From NCBI GenBank assembly GCA_946894095.1, contig OX335647.2, positions 13,472,001 through 13,536,000 of the forward strand: a stretch of 64,000 nt of DNA, in the 5' to 3' direction. The translations under genes were made by a program, and so were the position numbers. This DNA is from Incurvaria masculella (Eukaryota > Arthropoda > Insecta > Lepidoptera > Incurvariidae). The notes under the pieces are model-generated. The model did no database searches. It was not told where the DNA came from and saw only the letters and a list, made by a program, of their open reading frames with translations. Shown in pieces: positions 40,801 to 55,800 of this stretch. Each line of letters begins with the position of its first letter. Within the stretch, counting starts at the first letter, position 1.

Positions 40801-43800
40801 AACTCATTTGTAAAGAAACTGAAGTCATCTGGAAGAAGCTTGGTAGTATTTTACGGTTCTCAGACAGGCACTGGTGAAGAATTCGCCGGGCGTCTGGCCA
40901 AGGAAGGAATCCGCTACAAGATGAAAGGCATGGTGGCTGATCCAGAGGAATGTGACATGGTAAGATTCTACTATGATAACTTAAAACTACATGTGATATT
41001 ACTTTCAGTAATGTATGTTACTATTTTTTTAAGTAATTAATATGGATGATCATACAACATAAATGTGCACTGAGAAAAAATATAAATAAAAGCAAACCTA
41101 AACGAATTGACATAACATTTAAATTTTAAATAAATAGAGCAACATGCCGACAGATAGGTATTTATATTTAAAAGGTAAATAATACCTTTGGCAATTCAAA
41201 TAAACAAATTACGATTCATATTACTTTATTGATATAGTAGATAAAGTAATATATGGAATATTGTTTGTAACAGTTACTACTATGAAAATGTCCCACTTGA
41301 CGCCCTAAATTATGGTCGTTCTGAGAGAGCGAAAGGAAGATACTGTGTGGCAACGACTGGTAGCTAACAACTATCTATATCATGTCTTTTTTTGGAAGAG
41401 TGCATATTTCTGTTTTATTATTACATATTTCTTCCATGGATTTTACTCATAAATAAATATGTAGATTATTGATATATTGTTTTTATTCTTTAGGAAGAGT
41501 TGATAAATTTAAAAGACATACCAAATTCATTGGCCGTGTTCTGCATGGCAACGTACGGCGAAGGAGATCCTACTGACAATGCGATGGAATTTTATGAGTG
41601 GTTGAAAGGTGGTGAACCAAACTTAACTGGACTTAACTATGCGGTAAGTGATTTACAATAATTGACATATGTGAATTAAAATTAAACAAGTATAATTACT
41701 TTAAGCTATCAGCTACTCTTTAGAGCCGTCATTGGCTCTAAGGAGTAGCTTGAAAAAATATACAACTTCCCTGAACTCGTTTGACCAGGGCTTTCCCAAT
41801 GTGTATCTTAAAAAATAAATTCATTCAATCTTTACCCAGTCCAAGCCTCTCATTCAGGACGCACTCGGTAAATAGGTGAAATTGATCTTCTGGTTTGTCA
41901 CAGGCAGAACAATTGTTCTTATTAAATCATCAGAAAAATCGATATTTAAAATGAAATTTTTTAGGGACTGTAACTAACCCAGATGTATATAAGTAACGAT
42001 ACCGACAAACAAAAGCTTAGGGCACACTGGTCACACTGTCGACCACATACAATGTAGTTAAATAACCTTTATATTATAGCAGATTAAGAGTGCCCTTCCC
42101 GACGGTACTAATTTCCTGGCAAGCACAGTACAGAATTGTGCTATTTTGCTGTTTAAACCGTCTGTTTCAAAGAAACATTCCTTGATTAGGATGATGTAAA
42201 ATGTTTACAAAACAGACAATGCGCATAGTGTTTAAGCTAGTTAAATTGAAAAAATATATAAATTACATGATGACTTATAGCTTTGAGTAAATCACGAAGT
42301 TAAAACAAGAATAAAAAAACAAGCTAGGCTTAGTGACTAACATTTTTAGATGTTTTTGTTTTATCGTTGAGTAATCCACACCCAAATTTGTTTTAAAAAA
42401 AAGCACGCGAAAAATACGAACTTTCGACCCTTATAGCCAAACACAAATTTACAATGCCAATGGTGATGAAGCTCGATTCCTCAAGTTTGATTAAACAAAG
42501 CTGTTTTGAGTACCTATAATTTTTTATGTCTGACAAAAATATCTTCTTTCCTCATTTCTTTGGGAAGGTGAGCGGAAGGCCTGCAAAGTTCAAATCATTT
42601 GTGGAGGATAACACACATGGGAAATTTTGGGGACAGCATCGGGAGAAGATTTTACCTTAAGGTAAAAGTAAATTTAAATTCATAAATGGCACAGTCATTA
42701 AATATGTGTATTAACAGCGGTCGCTAGTCTTTATTATAGATTAAGTACAAGAAAACAGTAGCTTAGTTTCCTAAAAAAAAGGTTTGATGGGTATTCAAAA
42801 AAATCTAATGTGCAATCTTCGTCCCTCAATTTTCAATGAAACTGTTCTGTGGTGTCCCAAGAATATGTAGGTTTGGCAGAATTTGTTCAAGGGTCCAATT
42901 CCAGTGGTTAATGTCAGGGTACATCTAATAGGAAAATTCCAAAGAGTGATTTATTGATTGCAACCGGTCCGTAAAATCGCTCGCACGTTATCGCCCGCAG
43001 GCCTATAGATCAAGCTGGTGAAAATCCTCTGCCTTTCCGCCGCTAAAGATTTCATTTCGGCTCTATGGTTCCATGGCCTTTGCCTGTCCAACAATTTTAA
43101 TAAAAACATACGTTGTACTAATGTCACTGGCAGTGTGACGCGCACGCAGCGCTGGTCAGGATATATTTTTTGTGGGTGAGGAGCCGCCGGGGACTTGCTT
43201 AGGTTCTCGCGATGGCCAGCTACCGAAGTTCCTAGCGTTGTTTATTCGAGTGCGCCATGAACTTAGCAGTTTTTCTAGCACAGTTACATAATAACTTAGC
43301 TTCCATTATTTCTTTCGTATTCACTATCACTCATTAAAATATTTGTAATTCGAATGGTCTATGCTACGGGTTAATTCTTTGATTTGCCAAAAATATCTTA
43401 AAACCTCATATACTTATGCATGATAATAAGTGGATCCTATAAATGAAACCATTTATAAGAAATGATTTACCACATTCGATTCATACCGCGCTTTGTCAAT
43501 GTAATTTTAAATCTAAAGAGAGTTTCAGCGTTATTCCGATTTCCCCATTTGGTAATTTCTTAATAAATAAATAAATTTATTCATTAATTTTAAGATTATG
43601 TTTGTATGACTTAAATGTATTCAAACAACTCCAATATTAGGAATTTCTTAAAAAGTATGTGGGCTGTGGCTTGTAAGGACATTGCTCTCTGTCGGAGATC
43701 TAGTTATATAGTCCCAAAATATTTGATTTTTACAAAATTTCATACAAAGTTGTAAAGCCCTTTATAAAATTAATACTAGTTTTAATTAACTACTAGTTAA

Positions 43801-46800
43801 TAAGTCGGAACATTGAAACAACAAAATAAAACTAGGTATATTGATTAGGTATACATTTTTTATTTACCAAAATCATTGTACCATTCTGGGTACAGTTTTT
43901 GGAGTAACCTTGAACTAAAAATAAATGACTGCAAAATAAGAAGACATTTCCTGTGATTGAAAATTCACTCTTTCTCACGGAGACACAAATGCAAACTGCC
44001 TATGAACTAATTCCCACAAATTACAACCTGGGTACCCTCAAATATGGTGGCTGGACGGTATGTTTTTAGTGGCCCATGTGAAAATTCGAAAGCCCATTAG
44101 CTTCCTGAAGCACCTTTTTGAGGGCCTGGCCTATACCATATGATGCACTACATATAAAAGAGTTGGGTGTACTTATGTACACATGTAAGAAGAAAGAAGT
44201 ATAACATTCTTTGGCATGAATAAAAACATTTTATTTTTATCCATTTAAACTGACTGATTCAAACGACCAATAGAGAACATCAAATAAAACAAATTAAAGC
44301 TGTAATACACACATTAAATTAATTTTAACTCTATTTATTTAAACAGTTTAAATTAGGATCCTAACACTGAACATTGAGTGTCAAAAATATTAGTTACATC
44401 TGTGCACGCAACTTCATTACAAGTGAAAAATACACTCAGATCTATTTTCCCACATAACTTCAAAAATCTATGCATACCATAACGACATCTACCCTGACCA
44501 CTGTTAGTTAAGAGGGTTCATTCCCATTTTTGCATCGTTGTATTTTGAGCCTTACATATTTATTAAGCTACATAGCTAACTACATATGCTAAACCCAATC
44601 GGTAGCTATAACATTAACAAGACTAAAAGAAAAAAAATTGTTCTTTGGAACATTTCTTTATGACAAGTTTTTCTTATGAAAATTCCAAAAAAATGTTTTC
44701 TGTAGAACTATGAAGAATGTATGTCGTTCATGTTTAGGTGTTTGGACTGGGGAACAAAACCTACGAGCACTACAACTCAGTCGCGACATATATTGACAAG
44801 CGACTGGAGGAGCTTGGCGCTACACGCGTTTACGAGCTCGGTCTGGGAGACGACGATGCCAAGTGAGTTCTTTATCACAATTGTCTACACCGTAACTTGA
44901 CTCGACTCCGAGACAACTAGTACTTTTATTCGTGCAAGAATTGATATGGGACGATGGAATACTTTGTAAATTGTGTTTCTACCTAGATTGGAGGCTAACC
45001 TGCGACATCTATATAATTTGAAGCATTGTAATCAGATTTATATTTAAATAATCAGAAAAAGTTTTTGGTCGTCACCCGTGGGAAGCAGGATTCGTACCTG
45101 TGACCTTTGGATTACAAGTCCACTACTCTAACTACAGAGTGATCCCTACAATTATGTTAGCTAACGAATTTATCGATTATATTTTAAATGCTTCTCTTTC
45201 TGCTATGAGAAGTTTTTCTACCTTTGTGCGATGCAAATAAGCAAGTCCTCTGCTTTCGTCTCATTAAATTGTAGTCACTTGTCAAATATGAACCAACCCT
45301 ATTATTTATGTGTGAATTCTTCACGATACCATCATTGTTATTACTGAATGTTTTATAACACACTTGACCTCTGTCTGCGTGGCTGAACAAATTTAACCCC
45401 AGAAAAAAATCAATCTTGACAATAAATAAATAAGTTGGATTTGTACACATGTTGCCTAGTTTAGGGTATACAAGCTTATTACTTGATGGATGGTTCTTTA
45501 AAAAAAGATAATCGAACCAGAATAAATCACATTATTCATATGAGTAAGGAATCTAGTTTTTGCTTGTTCAGTCACATCAATAGATAATTTGCTTGTTCAG
45601 TCACATCAATAGATAATGCCCATGCATGCAAAAAATATTTATTATTTAATCACTAATTGAGACACTGTGTTTTTAAAACAGTCTTAAACTGTAAAAAAAT
45701 TTGGATGAACATAAATAGTAATATCCTTGTAAAATTACGAGTCTCTCTCTCTTTTTATAATTTGCCGAATCTTTTTATATTTTTATTGAATTCATGTTTG
45801 CCATGGGCTAAACATAAAATTAATTTTACTCAGAACCATTACGTGAAGAACTGTTCTGGTTTGCCCGGCAGCATTGAGGATGACTTCATCACGTGGAAAG
45901 ACAAGTTCTGGCCGGCGGTGTGCGAGAAGTTCAACATCGAGAGCACAGGCGAGGAGGAGCTCATCCGTCAGTTCCGGCTGGTGCAGCACACGCCTGGGGA
46001 GTTGCCCGAGCAGAATATCTTCACGGGCGAGATCGCTCGCCTCCACACCTTGAAGAACCAGAGGCCGTAAGTGTTGATTTGCAGAAAATTTACAGAAAGA
46101 AACATACATAGTTAAATGCCAACTCGTAGTGTAAGACCAGTTTATAGCCAAGGACATTTGCTTACTGGGAAAAAATACAGCTAGAAACCTGCAGGGTCAC
46201 TCATAAATTAATAGCCCCACACACAAATGCTGTGACTAGCAATCTCTAATCCGTAATATAAACATAAATACTACCCATGATAGGCTGTGACTAAATTACA
46301 TGTTGGATATCTATCCTCATAGAAGTAAATCTCAGATTGACATGACTTTTTTTGTATTGTATTGTTTATTCATCATCCATAGACAGTACACTGCACTCGG
46401 ATTTGTCATATTTTAGCATTGGCCAGTTCAGCAAAACAAAACACAGCGAAGAAAAACTGGAAAGAAACTCCGCTGTTTTTTTTTCAACGTCCACTTAGTC
46501 TAAGTTTACAAAAGTGTTTGTCAATTATTTTAACAAAAACATAGGTAAAACACTAAATTCACATGAATACACAAAATTTACAATCCATGCCGTATGCAAC
46601 AGTTCATGACAAATATAATTTTATTTGCAAAGACAATTCCCTCCAACTAATACCTTGCCAATTGGAGCAGGCCAGTCCCCACAAACAGCACCCGTTCAAG
46701 AGCATCACGCCGTGCACAGCCATTACCTCTTTCAACCATATTTTAGGGAAAAAGATAACCCGAGCCAAGCGTTTTAACCAAGCTAGAGGTAGAGCAAATA

Positions 46801-49800
46801 ATGGGGCTGGTGCCTGCAGTCATGTAAAGACCTGAGACATGAATATGGAAAAAAATTAACAAAAAAATAACCGACTTCAAAGAAAAAACACTAAAAAGTA
46901 AAAAATTATTGGCATTTTTGTAATTATGATTATTGTTATTTTTTGAGTCGGCAAAACTAAAATCAAAAAATAACAATAATCGTAACTACAAAAATGGCAA
47001 TTATTTTTTACTTTTTAGTGCTTTTTCTTTGAAGTCGGTAATTTTTTTTGTTTATTTTTTCTTATTTGTTTATTTTTAGTGAATCTGAAGTACACTTCGT
47101 CCATTTGTCGCGCACATCTTAATACAAATTTAAGACTTATATGATTTTCTCATGGATATCACTGTCAGAACTTAACCAAATTAAAATGGCACCACTTGGG
47201 AAGCACTAGCTTTCATTTAAAACAATAATCATCAAAATCGGTTCACCCAGGCAAAAGTTATGAGGTAACAAACATAAAAAAAAACATACAGACGAATTGA
47301 GAACCTCCTCCTTTTTTGAAATTGGTTAAAAAGAGGCACGAATTTAGAAGAAATTCAGTATTAATACATTGCTTAACTAACGTTTGAGCAGTGAGCTTAA
47401 CTGACATGTTATGATCTGAAGGTTGAATGACGAGTATTGAAAATGGTGTGGTCATATGGCGAAACCAATTTACAGAGCCGAAGTGAGTACATGGGTGTGC
47501 TGGGGGAGGATGGCTTAGGCGAACATACCATGATCATATTCACAAATTAATTCAGATATGTAGCATCCGTAATGGTAGAGCATGTGTGAAAAGCTGTATG
47601 TCTCTAGAGGAAGTGAAAGAAGTGTGCTGTGATCATACAGTATGGCTCTCTATAATATCTGCCTACCATTCCGGAGAAATGGTGTGATGAAATGTATCGA
47701 TGCAAACAATTTGTCCATTACGTGAATTACAGTTCAGTTCACATTATTTCTCTCATTGTTACTCCATATTATTTAACCTCATATTACAGCAGGTGACTGA
47801 CTGAGGGCTTCCCATGACCATTCGTTGGTAAATGACATAAATCATGCATACATTTGTCATCAATTGAGGAAGTTAACACATTGTTATGCAACAAGTACAA
47901 AGTGATGTGAAATAATATTACAATAATTGTTGTGGAGGGAGTGTGACCCCACAATTTAATAAATAAAACCATAACTCACAATAGCCGTAAATCTTGAAGG
48001 TTTCTTAATTTAGTACCAACAACACTTAAAAAAAACATATGATCATTTATTTACTTCTGAAAACACATCCGTGTTATATTGGCGATCTTCATTACTGACA
48101 ACGCATAATTCTATATTGTTATGCTGTCTCCCTAAAAGAAAGTGAGAGACAATGTATTGCAATGATTATCCTGGCCTTCAGTTCAGTTATCCCTGTGTGT
48201 GTGCTGAGGGCAGAAAGTAGTTACATTTCTTTGTTTAGCAGATATTTGAGGATGTTATCAAAATTACTTTTTCCTATGCAAAGTTAGACCATAGGGGGCC
48301 AGATAATCCTGTCTCCCCATTTACATTTTAAGACTGATTTCTTGTTTAACCTGTCTCAGACATACTTAAATGGCTACGTTTATTCCAGGCCCTTCGATGC
48401 CAAGAACCCGTATCTCTCTCAGATTGTTGTGAACCGGGAGCTTCACCGTGGCGGAGACCGCTCCTGCCTGCATGTGGAACTCGACATTAGCGGATCCAAG
48501 ATGCGGTACGAGGCCGGTAGGTACTCTATGAATGCCAGCCTCTCTGTAAATATGTTGCGTTTCGTCACTGCTCCACTTATCCTAATGGCGTTTCAAGTCA
48601 ACACTTGTAGATAACATATTAGCGACTAATGCTGATATGTCACATAATCTAATTGAGAATGTATGCTTCTCTAGTTTTCCTTGCTTCGAAAACGATTTTC
48701 TCTTAGACTGCTAAGGAAATAATTTCCATGAGACAATTTTTTTAAAAAATACATTGTATAGGTAGTGATTCCATTAAGTCATTCATTAGTGAAAATGTTT
48801 TTTTTATGGAAGTATAGGCTCACTATTTACCACTTCTTGGTATGTTATATGGTTCGCAATCCGTATGATACTGTAGTTACCGTTCCCCTACTAGGTGTTA
48901 CTAGGGGTTGGACTTGCTCAGGTTGGTACTATCACATTGGATGAAAAGAGGGTTGCAGCGGCAAAGAAAAATGGCGGTGCTGGTAGGGCACCTAATTTCT
49001 TTGGAAATGAGGTTTTGTTGGTTTTATGTTAACAACTTTAGAGTATTATTTCATTGAAGGTGATCACCTGGCCATGTACCCCATCAACGATTCGGGGCTG
49101 GTGAGCCGGCTGGGCGAGCTGACGGGGGCGGACCTGGACACGGTGTTCTCCCTCATCAACACAGACCTTGACAGCACCAAGAAGAACCCCTTCCCCTGCC
49201 CGACCACATTCGGCGTGGCGCTCACGCACTACCTCGAGATCACGGCCCTGCCGCGCACACACATCCTGCGGGAGCTGGCTGAATATTGCACAGATGAAGA
49301 GGTAATATCGTTTTTATGTTTTTGTCTTATAAACAAACACCTGCAACAAAGGCAATTATGTCTGAATCACTAAATGCAGAAATGGCACAGCATGTATTTG
49401 CGACTTCCACTTCTTGATGAAATTATAATCTCTGTGGGAAAATACTATTTCTGTCTACACATTTGAGATTGCCCTAGCCAAGAAAAGGCAGATCTACCAA
49501 ATCAATACATATTTATATAAAATGTAGATTAAAGTATGTTAAAATCGGGTAAATTGTTCTCAAATTATAAATGGACACACAGAAAGACGAACAGTCGTTG
49601 AATTTTATAAGAGTTTGTGATCTTGAATCAGGAATGCATTCCTTAAGACTTATAAAATAATAATTATTTACTCACTGATCTACCATATTCTCCTACACAA
49701 CGCAGTTTTCATTGCAAAATAACAAATAACACAAGATTAATAAAGAAGATGAGGAAATGAATATTTATTTATTTATTGGAAGGAAAACTTTAGCTAAAAA

Positions 49801-52800
49801 AACATCAAATACGAGAATTACAATAAAATAAGAATGTAGCTTAATAAGTTTTCACAAATAAAAAGTATTTTAATTTAAATTAAAACCAAAAATCAACAAA
49901 AAGGAATTGGAAGGGTGTGTGTGTGGGAGGGTGCGTGTGTCTGTGTAAGAGAGAAAAACAGAGGGTCGGTTATCTGCGATTTTATATAAGATATATTTAG
50001 AATAAGACGAAAGACGGTTTCCTTGTCTGCAATAATTTGTATGGTCAAAAATGTATGAACTCAGCTGAAAATGTGTTATGATGTCCTATCGATAAGCTGC
50101 CCCTAGTAATAAAGGCGCCTAGCGACTGAAAACCCCATCGCACTCAAAGCGAGTATACATTATATGTGTTGACTTAAAAATGTTTCCTTTTATGCGATAT
50201 AAAAAATCATTATTTTCCATAGTGCTCACCAAAAATATACTATCACTAACCCGAAATATTTCAAAGTTTAGTTTATGCGTACTATAATGCGTATATATGT
50301 ATAATGCATGCGCCAGCGCAAGGTTACTTGGCTTGACATTGGCCAATCAGTCACCAGTAATTTCGCTGCAAAAGGTTAGAGGTGCGACGTTAAATACCTC
50401 CCTCATTGTGTTGGAACTCAGGGCTTCACTTAGGGGTTTTTTGCTTTAATTTCCCCTCATATTCTTTCTACGAGCTACAACTCAAGTATGAGAGATGGAT
50501 TGCTAACATAGCTTTGACTATATCAATATCTGATAAGTATGGATGATAAGGCTTGTTACAAATTGTATGTACAACTTTTACTTTTATGCTGTTGACTTCT
50601 TCAATAAAATAAAATAAAATAAAAATAAATTAAAATAAAATAAACAAGATTTGTCAATGAATCATTTGAGCTGATGCTGATATAACTTCCGGGTAATTTT
50701 GCTTTCTTGTATAACCAGAACTAGCTGCTTGTGATCGATGCCTATTTGAGTTTTGATCATTTTAGGAGATCTTTTTGTCATGATTGGGAGCACATCAATA
50801 AAAACAATAATAATTCACTTCCAGGTCTTAGCAGGATGAGGTTTTGATCAAATTTGAAACTCTATTTTTCTTCTCAGGTCCAATTATGCTTTGTCTTAAT
50901 GATCGAATGAAATCGCAAATGCGGAAGTCATAACATTCCAAATTTGAAAAAAATGCCTGATGTTTTGAACTATTTTCACAAAAAAAAAAGTGGTTTGAGT
51001 TTGAGTTCTTTGTAGGTTTTCATGCCGAGGGGTTATATGTACGTTTGAAATATCCTACTGCACCTCTTGCTGTGTATTTTGCAAGAGTCTGATCTCTGGA
51101 ACTTCTAGTTCCTCTACCTATTATGTTTGTACTCAGATGAAAGGCTTATAAAAATCTACCTTCCTGGTGTGTTCAAATTTTATTTTGTCATATCTCTGGA
51201 ACTTCCTGTCTTAGTCCCATCATCTTGATACTCAAATGAAAGGTCTCATCAAGATCTAATTTTTTAGTAATATACAAACTTAATTTCCGCATATTTTCAG
51301 TTTGATTGTGTCATCTCTCTGGAATCTCTCTACCAAGACCCATAGTGTTGGTACTCAAATGAAATTTGATAAATGCCTAAAAGATTAACGTCTTTCGGGT
51401 GTCCGACGACAGCTCACATATTTTTTTGTGCTGTAGCTAGGTCTAATGTGGGAACATAATGTTAAACTTATTAGATATTGCATACAATATACAATATATT
51501 ATTTACTTGTAATGTGTTAACATTTATAATTTTGTCTGCATATTTAATGCGGTCAAGGAATTACACAATTTGAGAAATAATGTTGTAAAAGTTTCCAGCT
51601 CAGAATGCATTTATACATCTTATGTTACAAGTATATACATATAAAAATTTTCATTCAAATGGATGGTTTTAAAATGTTCAGGACAAGAAAAAACTGCTGC
51701 TAATGTCGACTAACTCGGTGGAGGGCAAAGCGTTGTACCAGAGCTTCGTGGTGGACGCGTGTCGCAACATCGTTCACATCCTGGAGGACATCAAGTCGTG
51801 CCGGCCGCCCATCGACCACATCTGCGAGCTGCTGCCTCGTCTGCAGCCCCGCTTCTACTCCATCTCCTCCAGCCCCAAGGTAAGGAGCTTCTAATTGTGT
51901 AAATAACACAAGTGATATGGTGCAGATGTAAAGCTTGGGCTTTTAATTTTTTTCCTATTTAAAATAGTAATTAACACCCATTGTGTACTATCTGCATAAG
52001 AACTTATTATCACATTTCTTAACATAAATTATCTTTTTATCTTCATATGCTTTGACTTGACCCTCAGAAAAAAGATAACAGGGTACTTCGCGATTAGGTT
52101 GTTTTACTTCATAGCTTTGTCCTTTTAGGACATATTCGTCACCGAATGTGTAAATTACTATATCTTATCAATGACATTAACGTTAACCAGCGTTGGTGCA
52201 GTTGCCATCCGTACTATTTTGAACAATGTTTTACTGTTTTCGAGGTGCGCTTTATACTTTATATTTTACACAATATAAAACATACGTAATATACTTTTTT
52301 AGTGGCTTCGTGCATGAGTCAACCAAACCAAAGTTACTAGAATAAGTTCCTCCTAAATTTAAACGCCTAATATCCTGAAAATAGTTTCCTTTGTCCTATC
52401 ATGCCACTTCAGCATTTGTCGAACAGATTTTTTTAGTTATGAATCTGAAGTTGTGTGAAGAACACAATAGATATAAAATGAATTATTAATGTGACTTCAA
52501 CCAGCTCGAAATGCATGTCGAAATTTAAAGAGAACGAAAATATTTTGATTTCCCCGAAAAGTAACAAAAAATACTGATGGAAAAAATATTTAACAATTGT
52601 TAATACGAGTATGAAATGTTCCCTGTGAGTACGGGACATAAAAATAATACAAATGGGCCCAATGCATATCTTCCTGTGCATGTCGTAAGGAGCGACTAAG
52701 GGCTTCTTTGTTTGTGGTTCGGATTCCGCTGTAGGTCCCCATCCTTACTAACTAGGTGGTAGGGTTAATTCCGCCTGGGTTGGCACCATCACATTGAATT

Positions 52801-55800
52801 AATGATGTTCGAAGCGGCAATGAAAACAGTTCGTATTTTCCATCCAGCTCAATGTCTCGGCACGGCATCTAGTTATCTTGTGGTGTTATGGGCTGATATG
52901 AAAGTTGGTGTCATGTGTGTTAATTTTTTTAATAATGTCTGTTATTAAGGTGCTAGTTGGCTAACTACACCATGTATGTTATATTAACAGATAAAAAGAA
53001 GTTTATTTATCTGCAGATATATCACTCTTTAAATTCTATGTGTACTTTTCAATTTTAACCCCAACAACATAAAATAATGGTATTTTGAGAAAAAATTGTA
53101 TTTTTTGGATAGCTCTGCAATATAAAACAATTATTGAACTCAAACATTTTTACAATGCCAAGAAAAGGAGATACGTTAAAGGCTTTGAAAAGAAACGAAG
53201 TTAACCTCTGATTTAAGAAAGCTAGTGTTACATATGTAGCTATTGCTATTATGAAAATGTATCCTAAATGGAAATTTGGCAGGGTTTGGTTTTCGCGGTT
53301 TTGTTTTTCAACATTTTTGTAATTTTTTTTGGAAGACACAGGGTCATGGGGAGCCATGCCCGACCCTGCCCCTATCTGGCTACGCCGATGAGGGCAAGCT
53401 ACGGCAAGCCATCTGTTGAATATGTGTGTGATTCCGGGGATGTGTTGCGGCAGGTTTACCCAGAGACGGTGCACGTGACGGCGGTGGTGGTGAGGTACAC
53501 GACGGCGACGGGCCGCGTCAACAAGGGCGTGGCCACCACGTGGCTCGCCGACCACAAGGTGGTGGCCGGCGAGCCCCTGCCCCGCGTGCCCGTCTACATC
53601 CGCAAGTCGCAGTTCAGGTGGGTCGTCTGCGTTCAAACCACTGCTCTCGTTTATTCGTCTAAATACGTTCGAAACGGGTCCTCGGCCCACTTTACTGCAG
53701 ATTTGGGCCAGGCACAGTTTGAAGATTTTGCCCAATGACTTGAGCAAAATGTTCATCCTTATAAGATTTGGTTGGATGAGGTTAAAAAGGGAATTTGCCT
53801 CTTTTCGGCCATTCAAAATAATTTTGTGCTACAGTCAAATGTAACTAAATATTATAATAAATAAATAATATAAGGATTATTTTTTATTACTAAACCCTTT
53901 ACATTATTAAATACATGATCTGTCTGGCAATATGTTGTCCTATCTCTCAACCTTAGAGCTATGAGGATACTACTGCGAAGAGGCATCTCTGTCTCCATCA
54001 TGTTCTCAATGATTCCTGCATTTTCGAAGTGCTATATACTATGGATAAGTCGCTTGAATGCAGTATTTCTGTTGTTTATTATGTACATACTCTTTTATGT
54101 TTAGTACACACTTGCTTCCATGGAATATGTGAACTAGCTTGTTTAAAAAATTTATAAATAAAGTAACCATCATAAAAATATGTCATTATTAGTCCAGACT
54201 AAATAAAAAATGCTTCCGCTTCGAGTGTACAAGTAAATCGTGTTGGCAATTGCATTTTCGGGCTCAGCAGGCAAATTAGCGACGAAACACTAACTCTAAA
54301 GTAACACAAATTTCTTCTGACTGATTTTTAAGATTACATGTAATTGAAGCAACGTATGTGTCCACTCGCAGGCTTCCGGTGCAGTCGGCGACGCCCATCA
54401 TTATGGTGGGGCCGGGCACCGGCTTCGCGCCCTTCCGCGGCTTCCTGCAGGAGCGCTCCTTCGTGCGCGGCGAGGGACGCCCCGTCGGCGCCAACATTCT
54501 GTACTTCGGCTGCCGGAACAAGGCGCACGACTATATATACCAGGAAGTAAGGGCTCTGACTGTTCATGTGTAATATATAGGGTTTCTCTCTTTACCACGG
54601 AGAATGCTCTTCGGAGTTGCATTTTGCCATCCCTCGGTCCCGTTTCTAAACGAGCAACCGGCAGGGAATGCACCGATTCACTGTCGACGTTCTTGGAATT
54701 GGAATCAACTAATCTTGTAAATCTTTAATTTATAGGGTTGGTAAAATGTGCAATGTGTTCATGGTATTTCACCCACAGTACAACCAGCGCTACAGTACAG
54801 CAGGTGTGAAGAAGCACCTGCATACATTCGTACATACATACCTTCGCGCCGCTTTCCTGGAGGGGTAGGCAGTGATGACAGTGCGAAAGTTCTAGACATT
54901 CATTAGAAAAGTTTGTTGGCTCAAATTTTACTGAAAGGCTTGACAAATAATTTATGGTTCACAAATTTCGTTGCATGGTCCCTTGCGAATGTGATTTGAC
55001 TTTTGATTACATATACAAGAACCAATTGTGAAATTGCAAATTGCTGCTGCATATTTTCAAATATGTTCTGGGTTTATAAATATTACAATGAGCTATTCTT
55101 ATTGCTCACAAAGGTTGAATGAATAATGTGTCTCATTAGAGCTTCATTTCCCTAATATATTCGGCACGTCTGGCGACTTGGAAGTTTTTGTTAGCATGCG
55201 TTCGCTCGGGAGAGGAGATCTCTGATAACATTGTTGGTTTTCCTGATATTTGTCTTTATTGTCTCCTTCGGTAATTCAGCTAAAAAATTAAATAATTTAT
55301 TAGTTGTCAGGGAAGTCGGTTGCTTCGTGTAATGCACAATTTTGTGATATTTTGTGACTGCGTAGTGTGCTCGCCAATATTGTCATATTTTGTAACTTCT
55401 TATTTTTCGGGAGTTATAGTTAAGGGATAGGCAATAGCGAAGAATAACTGTCGTCATCTAAATGAACGCACAAACTCCCTTAAGTAAAAAAAATCCTGCC
55501 TTCTGTTTTGGGCACAGAGAACACAGTGTTAGTTTATTTTATCCTCTATTAAGTGGCAGTTAAGGCAGGCGTTTATGGCCTAGTGGTTTTGGGGCCAGGC
55601 TTCTTAACCCAGGAGGCGTGAGTTCGATATGCAGTGGCTGCACCAGTGGTCTTACTCGTTTAGAGTTTGGTGAGAGCGAGAGAGAAATATAACATGAATG
55701 CTGTACCATGAAGGTAAATCATAATGAGGAAACATACCTTTGGTGGTATTGGGCTTTCTGGTAAGTAGCAAATTGATAGCAATGGGCTTGCCACTAATTA

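Noticed and set aside
45065..45150. Possible functional tRNA-Thr gene
   Set aside because: The anticodon and T arms fit, but the acceptor and D arms pair poorly, and the sequence continues into a body repeated at 21960-22035, so it is a SINE head.
45657..45871. Upstream start for CPR exon 5 at the earlier acceptor TTTTACTCAG (45834)
   Set aside because: Using it would place extra residues between GDDDA and NIEDDF and breaks the conserved motif; the acceptor at 45871 restores DDDANIEDDF.
53268..53738. 156-codon open frame as an independent gene
   Set aside because: It is CPR exon 9 (53454-53617) read through into both flanking introns; the spliced gene explains it.
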